From: Chrysogorgia sp. JL179-B06
Taxonomy: Eukaryota > Cnidaria > Anthozoa > Scleralcyonacea > Chrysogorgiidae
Assembly (NCBI GenBank): GCA_035772405.1
Contig: JAYKKM010000041.1
Coordinates: 868,001 to 932,000, forward strand
Reading direction: 5' to 3'
Length of the DNA stretch: 64,000 nt
The notes below the pieces were generated by a model. The model had not been told where the DNA came from and did no database searches. It worked only from the letters and a program-made list of their open reading frames with translations. Made by a program: the position numbers and the translations under genes. Every line of letters starts with the position of its first letter. Position 1 is the stretch's first letter. Below are positions 12,752 to 23,500 of the stretch, piece after piece.

Positions 12752-12957
12752 GAGTCCCGGACAGGAATCGAACCTGTAACCTTCTGATTGCCGGTGAGAC
12801 GCTCCATCTGAGTCTCGGTTGCTCAATGGTTAGAGAGTGAAGGTTACAATGATGTACTGAATCGATTGATATATGTACTGCCTGGATGTGTTAATATATA
12901 GACTGCTGTAGTGAATGTGGCAATCAGAAGGTTACAGGTTCGATTCCTGTCCGGGAC
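12752..12957 (+). mobile_element. tRNA-derived SINE fragments, inverted pair (copy 2)
   Basis: Same arrangement as 8106-8311: an inverse-complement 3' half, then a + strand head split by an insertion of about 85 bp, ending TTCGATTCCTGTCCGGGACTC. This copy retains GGGACTC, which pairs with the GAGTCTC start. Confidence 0.55.
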
Positions 12958-14646
12958 TCAGAATCATTTTTCTGAGGACACGAGCTTGACGATCGCCCAT
13001 GTTTTGTCATTGGTTATTCATAGGCATTTTAAACAATTACTGGCTAGCTCTCCTGTTTAATGTTTTGGGTCGACAAATTGCAATTCATTTCAATAAGCTT
13101 TTCGAAACCACGCGGTGTTCTCATCTTCATGCGCCATCTTCTTTGGTCACTATTGCTCGAGTGTTCTCTCAAAACTCTCAAACTATCCAAAGAAATATAG
13201 TAAATTTGTGATAAGGTTCATAAGGAATGTGGCTGGCAAGTATCATGATAACAATTAAACTCAAGTAGCCTGAGTAAATAAGACGTCAAAATCGAACTGC
13301 GTCATAAAATTAGCATAGGAAATAACACGGTTCAAGTGTTATTTCCTTTTAATACTTTTCAATCAATTTTACGCGTTCCTGAATGTAGCGACAGGGAAAA
13401 CTGATGGGAAAACCGATGTTTATAAATATTAAAATCCAACATCCCGGATGTGATTTTTTACTAGGGGTATTTAAAAAAAACAACCATATGTAGTATTTTT
13501 TTAAATACCCCTAGTAAAAACATTTAAGTTTAATACTGATGGAATTAGCCAATTACATGTATCAGGAATGAGTAAAATTGATTGAAATGGTATTATGACC
13601 AAAATGTAACAGGTTAGATCGTCGAGTCTCCGATCTGCTCGCGGCAAAACTAAAAACCTTTGGCACACACAACTCGGTGCAGATACTTTAGCTTATTAAC
13701 TTATTTCTCACGCGCCAGAATGATGGGAAAATAGGCCATTTAGGGTGTTCAAGCTGACAGATATTTGTAGCGTGGGCAGAGATGGTGGCGGATCTTGTCT
13801 CGCCCCCGCATAACATTTGACAAAGAACGTGCATGACTGCGTAGGGTGGAATAGGGCAGCATATCCTCCTTTCTGGGCGTTCTTTGCCAGGGGGGTTAGG
13901 GTTAGAAAACCCATTGGTGGGGGTTAGGATTATGATCTTTGTTGTGTTGGGGTTGGGCTCTAACATTAGATTAACCATTATCCTTAATTTAGAGCGATTT
14001 GTAAATTAAGGATAATAGTTAATGGGGATCGGGCTGGTCACATGACACCCAGAATTTCTGGTTGTTTAGATATGATAATTTTTGTTGTCTTTGTTCTATT
14101 GCCTTTGTCTACTTTGTTGACCTGAATAAATGAGAAATGTTCAATGCTCTTCAGAGTTGTTCATGTCAGCATTCGTCGGCATAAAAGAAGCTATTAACAA
14201 GCTTAATAATCCACCATACATCCATGGTTATCTCTTATATAAGGTATGAAGAAGCATATATCCAATTTAGCGAGAGCTAGACAGCATTCAGATTTAGATG
14301 AATAAATTATACTCGGCTGAATTAATTGAGGTTTATGACAAGCCAATCGCATTATAGAATGGACCAGCCGATCCCAGGGCCATTTTCGCCGACCTTCCGC
14401 CGGAGGCAAAATGCCCTGGGAACGAGGTTGGGGCTGGTAAGGAATGGAAAAAGCAATAATAAAGGATACATAAGGAAAAACATATAGCCCCCTTGATTAC
14501 GGTTTGAAAACTTTACATCGCCCCTCTTTCTAAAAAATAATATTTTAATTTTTCCATAAAAGCTTGATGTATATAAGATATAAATTGAATTTCCTTTAGC
14601 ATGCTGGTCATAAGAATAATATTAAATACAATCTCTGGGTAGGTGT

Positions 14647-14833
14647 CATAAATTGCGACATTTTATTATAAGTTGCGCCATTTTATTATAAATTGCGCCA
14701 TTTTATTATAAATTGCGCCGTTTTATTATAAATTGCGCCATTTTATTATAAATTTGCGTCATTTTATTATAAATTGCGTCATTTTATTATAAATTGCGTC
14801 ATTTTATTATAAATTGCGCCATTTTATTATAAA
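14647..14833. repeat. 20-bp minisatellite, 9 units (copy 2)
   Basis: Same unit as 10030-10350 with about 9 repeats, including one unit with an extra T. Confidence 0.92.
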
Positions 14834-14945
14834 TATATGCCATCCTAATAGCATTAATAAAAATAAGCAATTGTTGTATTAAAACGGTGTAGAATTGGCT
14901 GTTTTTCGTATGTCACTTTTTAATACTACAGTAACATATAATTAA

Positions 14946-15444
14946 AGGAAAATGGCAATAAAAATTAAGTTTATCTTATTTGAAAGAACTTTTAAAATTA
15001 TATATCAAGACCTTTTACAGATTTTCCATATCGTTCTTGGTTCTGTAAATATTTCACTTCTTTTTAACAAAGAACATTGAACATTCCGCCATCTTGGATA
15101 TGCATAACCATAGAAATGTTTTTTATATCAGCAATTATCGAGTCATTATAGATGCTAAATCGTAGTTGTTTTTGGGTGTTGTATACTTTTAAGTGAACTA
15201 GCAATCTATTTGAACGCATTCCACTGATATTTGGGCAATTATTTACAACTTTTAGAATGTTTACCCTGGTTTTGACGTCACTTAATTAGATCTAATTATA
15301 AAACAAGATGGCGGATTGCAGATATTTTTGTTCACAGATATTTCAAAAATTAAGGAAGTTACGGGGAAATTTTAAAAGCTCTTCATATATTATTTTAAAT
15401 GTTCTTTCAAATGAGACAAAGAAAATTTTTATTGCCATTTCCCT
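14946..15444. mobile_element. TTAA-flanked MITE, 499 bp
   Basis: Terminal inverted repeats AGGAAAATGGCAATAAAAA and AGGGAAATGGCAATAAAAA (read inward from each end) extend imperfectly to about 60 bp. The element is flanked by TTAA at 14942-14945 and 15445-15448. The unoccupied site with a single TTAA is preserved at 10457-10460 in duplication copy 1. TTAA target duplication is typical of piggyBac and some Kolobok-type elements. It has no coding capacity. Shorter relatives sharing TTATTTGAAAGAAC-like sequence occur at about 25160 and 29675. Confidence 0.9.
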
Positions 15445-15480
15445 TTAAGTAAAATATATGCAAACTAGCCTGCGAGCAGG

Positions 15481-15950
15481 CTCTCTCGAGGCGCATCCCC
15501 CCTAAAATATTTGTTCAGGAATGTCTGACCCCCCATTTCTTACCAGCCCCGCTCTTGTATTAATAATGAACTGTCCCTAAGATCCCTGAATTCAAAACCT
15601 TATACCCTAAACCTTATATCCTAATCCGAACCACGAACCTGACACCAACCCTCACTCTTACGATAATATACAACAGCTGATTTTAATTTCAGGTTTTAAT
15701 TTTCCTTCAGGCTTCAAGTATTATGTTTCGAAATATAATATTGTTATTTCCAGCTTAGCTGAATCAAATGCTGTATTAGTTTTCCATTTTCCAGTTAATA
15801 ATGAAGCAAAATTCACGATAAACATTTTTAGCATTTAGGATTCCGTGACCGGTCAAAATATTGTAAAATTCCGCCCGCTGCTGCAGCCAATCAAGTGCAG
15901 GAAAGGCTAGGATTCCGCCCGCTCACACGATTCCTTTGTGGCTTTGTATT
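15481..15950. other. Intergenic, nothing recognised
   Basis: Unique AT-rich DNA with a C-rich patch near 15500-15660 containing degenerate CCCTAA-like words. No exon is supported. Confidence 0.5.
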
Positions 15951-16167
15951 CGAGAAATAACGTTTTCATTCTCGTATTTTATCCTTGTATTAATTCTGGA
16001 GTTTTCCGACGGCTCCAACTCGACACACAGCGGGGTTTCTTTTCAATTTGGCGTGATATTAATTAAAAGTCATTGTGATTCCCCTTGCCGCTTGAGCCGT
16101 CGAGCAAACTCTAAAATGGCGCCGTCCAGAAGCATAAAATACGAGAACGAAAACGTTATTTCCCGAG
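15951..16167. mobile_element. MITE with CGAGAAATAACGTTTTC ends
   Basis: The inverted repeats CGAGAAATAACGTTTTCATT and CGGGAAATAACGTTTTCGTT (the latter on the opposite strand) extend for about 33 bp. The internal region includes GAGCAAACTCTAAAATGGCG. A decayed right half of the same family is at about 63670-63745. Confidence 0.65.
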
Positions 16168-17378
16168 CACAAGAGCAAATACCGTGAGACCATTAGCATT
16201 GCTAAGTATTATACTTAAAGACCTTTTATTAAAATGTCATTTATTTTTTAACTATACTTCCTCTTTTAAACATAACATGCGAACAGTGGTTGAGAGAAAG
16301 ATTCACGGCTCCCTTCACTTTTTCCATGACATTCTTTTTGCATTTATTGACTCAGAAAAGAAGATTTTGATACAAAGTTATTATGATTTGGAATTCTAGG
16401 TGAATGTCACAACACGTTTCCCGGTAATTGACAATTAAACGGACCAAAAAAAATTCAAAACAAAAAAGTGCTCGTGGTAGGTTGATTAACCATCGATTAC
16501 CACAATTTCCCTCGACTAGTATTTTTTATCGAAAGAAAAAAATGGGAAGATCCTTCTTTTTTTTAGACCATTACTAATATCGCTACATTTCCGTGATTTC
16601 TATGCAAGGTCATGTTTCACTGTCACGCAGCCTGCGCAGAGAACCATGGGAGCGACGGTAATGAGAATTGCTATTTTCATCGACGTCTCCCCTGTCTATT
16701 CTCCATTGTCGTCCGGGAAATTCTCCCAAGCTTATCAACACGCGCGTACATGACAGAACGTGCCGACACCGAAGGGAAAGACTACGTCGGTCATAACACA
16801 TCTATTTCGCCTTTAGGGTTTTTTACGTTTATTTTTAAACTGGAAAGTCAATGTTACTTCGTAGTATTTGAGTTAACGTATTTATCGGATCGTAATTTAT
16901 TGGCAAGTCGTATTTAATTGGGCGAGTAGGAGGTAAAATGCCGTGTGAAGAGTGAATGGGTATTATGGCTTGATGGCCAACAGCGAACGAAGGAAACCTT
17001 TTCAGCAGCTTCAGTCTTTCCCATGAATCCAAACTTGGCTAGTCCGAAGATGAAGAAACCGACTGCTGGTCGAGGTACTGGGAGGTAAGCTGTGAAGTGT
17101 TGCGTTGTTGCCGTTTGTTTATAAATGTCCTTTGCTGAAAGGTTGGGGGTTATCATTTCAATGTTGTCAACGAAAATGTATGTGTTGTTTGTGATACTGT
17201 GACCTGTCATTGGTTTGTCTTTGTGTTTCGAATCGCGTTTTTAACTGGCGAGATATCGCGACTCAAACACATCGAGTAGACGATCGCGTCTCTGTCGTTT
17301 GACACGAGTGAAAGGCTGTTCACCCGGTGAGAGTTTTCGATTTCACTTTGACAAAGTGTCGGATTTTGTCACTTCACA
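16168..17378 (+). other. Presumed ATXN2 promoter / 5' leader region
   Basis: The sequence directly upstream of the ATXN2 start becomes richer in CG dinucleotides from about 16.6 kb. An in-frame TGA at 17349-17351 precedes the ATG. A donor-like CCCG/GTGAGA occurs at about 17327, so a non-coding first exon is possible. No TATA box was identified. Small open frames on both strands have no recognisable domain. Confidence 0.3.
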
Positions 17379-17507
17379 ATGGGGCGACGCACGTGTGAAC
17401 TGTGTGTTGTTAAGAAAATTAAAAGCTCACGGAAATCCTCTTCTTTCTTCGCTAGGCCAAGGACGAAAGTACCTCAGAACTCTGGACCAGTTCCACAACA
17501 AGCTCAG
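17379..17507 (+). CDS. ATXN2: ATXN2 exon 1
   Basis: Codons 1-43, ending in phase 0 before GTATCA. It encodes a basic, serine-rich start (MGRRTCELC...) unlike vertebrate N-termini. The preceding in-frame TGA at 17349 fixes the start. Confidence 0.8.
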
Positions 17508-20500
17508 GTATCAATGGTTCAATGACTTCATTGTATTAACTTGACTTAACTTTTCGAATTAAAAAACTAAGAAACTCAAAGACGAGACACTTGTTGCTTC
17601 GAAACGCCATTTCCGGCTGCAATGATGGCTGGCGTGATGCTATCCTTGGTTCGTCTGTGTTGTTGAGCTTATCGTTTCTCTAACGAAACACGTTCTTGTT
17701 TGAAAATAGGCTTTGGGTGGACTGTATCAGAACGACCAGCTTGTCAATTCTGTAACTTCGCTTTTGGTAAGCATTTTTGGTTTATTTATATACATATAAA
17801 AATCTAAAATTAACTATGGTAATATTTAATTTCAATTGAAATAGTTTCATTTCTGTTGTTCGATTTTAATGGGGAATTTATCCAACACTTTGATAATCTC
17901 TGAATTTTCTGGGGTTTTCCCAAATATATTTACCAAAAGATATGCAAAACAAAAATCCATATAAACTATTTAATTTTTTTTCTGGAATTGAAGGATTATA
18001 ATAATTTTTAATTAAGGATTATAATTTTTATTTTTTTAATTTTATTTATTTTATTAATTTTACATGCGGCCACAGTAATTGGCATAAGCTGTAGTGGTAT
18101 CCAGACTTATATTGTATATATGTTAAATGGTTAATTTACCAATGGCAAATCATAATAATTGTCTTCCCAAATGGTGCCTTTCAACAATGTTTTGGCCCTG
18201 TTTGTCCCTTTCGTGTTTGGCTAAAAGCAAGATCGCAACCAACACATTGTTGAAAGCTGCCATTTGACATACATTTTAATGTGTGTGTACAATGTAATGA
18301 TGCGACACCCCCCCCCAAAAAAAAAATCCTTTTACGAGTTTCAGTTGGCAGAAGTTATATTTTAGTTGGCAGAGGTTAGGCCTAAAACAAAATATGTTGT
18401 GGTTCTGGTTTCCCGAACGACCCTATTTTTTTCTGCCGACCCTAATGTTTTTTAGATTTACTACATGAATCGCTGCCTTTTACCACCATTGTTTGTGTAA
18501 ATATGTTCGTCTTAGCACGTCTTTCTCTACTTGCATTATGCTTGCCGCCATTGTGAAAACTGAGAGAAAACCCTGGGAACGACATTGCGGGCAGTGAGTT
18601 GGTTGCTAGTGTCCAGTCCCTAACTCTGGAGTTACCCATCATGCTCTTAACACTGGAAGGAGTTTGGAGAACAACGCCATTATTTTGTGTTTTAAGCAAA
18701 AAAATACACACATGGTTAACAACCAAGCCTGGATATTAGCGGCCGGTCACGGACATTGTCCGGTACAAATTTTTCATTTCTAGAGATTTGACAGTTGCAA
18801 TATTAATTCTGTCTGTCATTTTGTCCGATGCTCATCTTGTCCGAAGATTAACTCAACTTTTTGTGAAAGTTAAACATTTTGTGTTGAATGGACTCTGCTT
18901 TAGATTTTTATTGTATTGTACAATCTCAATGAGAGACATTACGCTAAGTTTTAAGACATTGCGTTAAGTTTGAGGACATTAAGCTTCATGCTAAATTTGG
19001 AGATATTCAGTAACTCTTGGAATAACTTAGCATGAACAGGTAGTTATGGTACATTTTAGCAGGCCTCGTTAAAGTGCGTGAGCGTGCGTGCACCGCTCGC
19101 AGGCACATTTTCGATTTGTGCAGGCACAATTTTTTTGCTGATTTTTTAGCTGATTATTAAAACTGTGTTTACAAAGTATGACATTCGCAGGCACTATTTA
19201 CAATTCAGAAAGTTTGTGCAGGCACAGAGATTTTATTTTTTTAGTTTATTAGCTGTTTTTACATGATGTATACGTTTTCAAAATAATATTTTTTGTCAGG
19301 AGCATGTCGCGATGTAAGATTTTTCAAGTTTTATTGCATGCAATAAAATTGCAAACTAAGGTACAACAAACAAATAATATCGTATGCGGCAACTTTCTCC
19401 ACTTCGCTTTACTCGCTTGAGACTTAACGTCAGTTTCAGCAGCACTTTAAGTTCCAAGTCGTAGTGGCTCGACTACATCCAATTCAATTTGAATTTTTCT
19501 GATGTGTGATGTTTGGAAGTTATATTTCAAATACGAGACACGGAGTGTCTTTTGAAAAGGTGAGCCGAAAACGAGCGAACCTTTTTAACGCACAAGGAGT
19601 TTTAATGAGTCCGACAATTTAATAGCAAGTGTTTTGTCGCAAATATTTTGAAATATACTTGTCATACTACCGTTGTCAGCTGGCCGTGGGAAATTGACAC
19701 AAAGTGTTTGTTTTCGGAAGCCAGAAGCGCAAGCGTCATGAAGTTTTCCAAACCCTTGTTTCCCATGGTTCGCACACAGCACACAACATTTTTGCAGGCA
19801 CATTTCCAACTTCTAAATTCTGCTTGCAGGCACAAAAAAATATATTAATAATTAATGAGGCCTGCATTTTAGTATTTGGTAATTTTAACTTTATATTGCT
19901 TGTAATGCGCATATGAACATATGTATTAATGTAATATGCGCAATATAAATTAAATTAATTATTATAATGCAGCCTCAATAGTTTCTCACTGGCTGAATTT
20001 ATGAAAGAAGCAAGAAACCTGTTTCTCATGTGGGAGAATGATTGGTGAAGTTGGGAAACCAGGCAAAAATAAAGAAAATTACAAATATTATAGTCACCTG
20101 AATAAAATTAATGTTTTTCGATGTAGCGTTTCTTGGATCTCTTTGGGTATAAAATGAGAACACAGCATATTTTCTTGTCCTTTGACTTTGTCTTGCCATG
20201 AGTAAGTTCTGGCTCAAACTCTTCTGTTAAGTGGACATTTTAGTGTGGTAACAAACATCCTGTCCAACAAAGGTTTGCCAATGCTCCATAACACCATCAA
20301 CAAATTGCTGATTGTTTATGGCAATGATGGCTTGTGGAGTACACAAGAAGGGAGGAAATCATTGATCATGCTGTTGAAATCTACCTCCAGAGTAACAGGT
20401 GGAGAAAAACGTGTCCACCAGCGAAAAGGCGAAGGCTGGATGAACAAGCAACCTGTGATGAATTAGGACTGATTGAAGAATCTGTACAAACTTTGTATAA

Positions 20501-23500
20501 TGAGAGTGCCCATCCCCCTAATTACAAGTTTTCAAATGATTTCCTGATGGTGACTTTTAAAGATGCTTACATTTCTGAATAAACGTGACTTTTTCACTAT
20601 CAACTGTTGCCAGTGTTTTCGTTAGTGAGCATGATCACTAGTGTTGTCGTCACATCACAGGTTATACTTACTGTGTCTTCTCGTCACGAAATGACGATTT
20701 TGTGACGAGGTTTATTGCTATTAAATTTATGACGAGAAGACAAAGTAAGTATAACCTGTGATGTGACACTAGTGTCCAGTCCCTATCTCTGGGGTTACCC
20801 ATCATGCTCTAAACACTGGAAGGAGTTTGGAGAACAATGCCATTATTTTGTGTTTTAAGCAAAAAAATACACACATGGTTAACAACACACACAAATTTTT
20901 GTTTTTGAAAGCCCTGTCAGTAATTACATTTATAAATATAAAGTTTTTGAAAGACTCTCGGAAAGGGCATTTCCTGCATTTTGGAGAGCAATTTTACAAA
21001 ATTCTGAAGGGCGAAACACATCACTTTTAACAGAGCCCCAACACAAGATTTGCAGCAAGTTTCAAAATTACCGCTGACCATTGGAAGTTAGGAGTAAGGA
21101 GAACTTTTAATTCAAGTAACCCTCGAAGGTCAAAACAGATAATGGTGTTATTAATTTAAAAATTCAACACAAATCTTGCACAGCTGACTGTGCGATCAAA
21201 GGACCAACTTTTGCTGTCTATTGCAAACAACTAGTGTGTGGCCCAAATTTTTGTATCATGTTTCTAGCAATCAAGTACCATCGACAGGACTTGCGTCAGT
21301 GCGAGATTAGCAAATACGGTTCAACATAAAGAGAAATATGATCACGACATATAATTTTTCATACTGTATGAATGTCATTGTTTGACATTTTATTCACAAT
21401 TTTTTTCCATGCGAACGAGTTTATCTTGAACAACGGTTGTTTAAAACAAGGCTGATGGATAAGGCCCTTGTTGATTGGAAGAATCAAACTTTTCAAGGAA
21501 AACACTTTAATTCTTAATTTTGAAATTGATACGTTCCCAACTTGTTAACTATTTTTAATTAAATATTGAAATAGTACTGAACACGGTACTAAATTAATAA
21601 AGTTTTAATGTACTGTATTGATAAGTTATATTTACAGTTAGTTTTGAGGAATTATTGAAACCGGTATTTAAAGGAATTAATTAGAGAAAAAGTGGTGGGC
21701 ACATGCCCCCCCCGGTCGCTGTTTTTTGCAGTTAAAGTTACTGGACATGATGAAGTCACATTCAGTAACTTTGACAGCGAAAAACTCCATGAAAATGAAA
21801 TTTTCGTCTGACAAGATATATGATTTTGTTCAGGGAGGCCCAAATATTTTGAATGGGTAAAATCCCCAATGATGATATAGGGCCTATAGGCACTTTAAAT
21901 ATGTCTCTAAGCTACAGAATGTTCAAATGTACCGGTATTGTTTATATTTGGCACTTCTAAAGTCTGACCATTGTTGTTACTTTGGAAGACTCTGTTTCAA
22001 GTTTTAACTTTCATAGAAAGATAGTATGGCCAATTTTTCGTTATGAAAAAATCAAGTTTTGGCTATGTTCAATTCAATTGGTTATGTTCAACCTTGAGAT
22101 AGGAGACTATGATGCAGCTTATGCATGCATATCTATCTATCTCTCTCATCTCTATCTCTGTCCAGTGAATAAATAATAGTTCTTTTTGTAAGTTTATTTA
22201 CGTAGTATCTTGCCTTTGCAGGGTTGTGTTGCTCAGGTGAATGGAAAAAGTGGAAAGCAATTCGAAGGTGTTTTTAAAACCATTTCTCCAGAGGTATCAA
22301 AACATACTTTTATTTATTTATTTATATGTGTCTGTGTTATGTATCAGTCAAATCCAAGCATGCCCATCCCCACCCAGGAATTTGACATTTTTTCTAATTT
22401 ACATGATTTTTTCTAATTTCTATTCAGGGAAGTATGGTTCTTGGAAAGGCCAGTCAGGTGGAAGAACAACATCAAAATGGTGTAGTGGTATGTTATTGAT
22501 GTTTCAGTACAATATTTACCAGGCTGATTATGGTTAGCCAAGAAATTTAGTAGAAAAATATTTCATATATTGGTATTTTCGAGATAAGCTACATTTAAAC
22601 TAAAACATGCGATATATACTGTAACGAAAGGATAGACCGCACCCAACCTCGCCATGCTGTGTGGTTGATTTCACACTGCATCTGACAAGACGCAAATTCC
22701 GTAACATCTGGCGCGGCTTTAAAAAAAACCTACTGCGCAAAGATGACACGTTCATGACACCCAAGTTTGAACTTAATAGATAAGGCTGAACCGAAAAAAA
22801 CACTTGAAACTCTTGCACTCAGCTGTATTACGACGACAGGGCAGTAGCTACAGTAGCATCAATTTGGTACAAAATGTTTGGGAAACCAATTACAAAAAAA
22901 TAAAGATTAAAATACTTTATAGACTGAGTATGGAAATGATACCACTTTGTCAGATCTTTTTACTTTAGTGATAAATAGATGAGATTGAAATTACAGTATG
23001 TCAGTATAAGTGGTGGACACTGGGGTTCATAGATGCAATCAACAAAGGTTTTAAAAGGCTGCTTTTTTATTTAAAGTTTTATTGATTAAACAAGGAAATA
23101 ATAACTTGAAAAGCTATATTTCATTTGAGGCCAAGTTGTCACATTTTTGGGTTGATTTCAACTTGAAACAAAAGCCCTGGGATGGAAGTTGCTGTCCAAA
23201 TGGTGGCAGCATAAGATTGACGATCAAATGTTCTTGGTACAAATTATTAAAGGAAAGAAAATTTTGACCATCCAAATTTTAGATCTGACCGCCTGAATTC
23301 ACGTCTGACCAGTCATACTGACTGCTGACTTTGCCAAAAAAAATTTTTAGCACTGAACTCTTTTCTCAAGCCAATGTTATTAATTATTTTCAATTTCATA
23401 GGATTCAGTTAAAAAGAAGAAGGTTAATTTTGAGCAGTTTGTCATGAACAAGAAAGATTGGGTCTCTGTTGAGTTTAAAAATGTGGATCTTGAAGAATGT

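Larger units (their letters stand above)
10497..15480. repeat. Tandem segmental duplication, copy 2
   Basis: Direct repeat of 5624-10490. The offset is 4872 bp at the left end and 4485 bp at the TTAA site near the right end. The difference comes from a shorter minisatellite and loss of the 7.0-7.4 kb local duplication. It contains a 499-bp MITE that copy 1 lacks. No gene is recognised in it; short frames such as those at 10672-10893 and 12999-13211 have no domain and are not conserved as codons. Confidence 0.9.
17767..22221 (+). other. ATXN2 intron 2 (4.5 kb)
   Basis: The largest ATXN2 intron. It contains a hAT-type element at 19060-19864, a pair of 118-bp direct repeats (18606-18723, 20769-20886), a 118-bp palindrome (20649-20766) and a gene-like open fragment near 20.2-20.6 kb. 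The rest is AT-rich with no recognised function. Confidence 0.85.

Noticed and set aside
16612..17210. Overlapping frames upstream of ATXN2 as a divergent gene
   Set aside because: No domain, no consistent splice sites and overlapping frames on both strands; probably just CG-rich promoter sequence with fewer stops.
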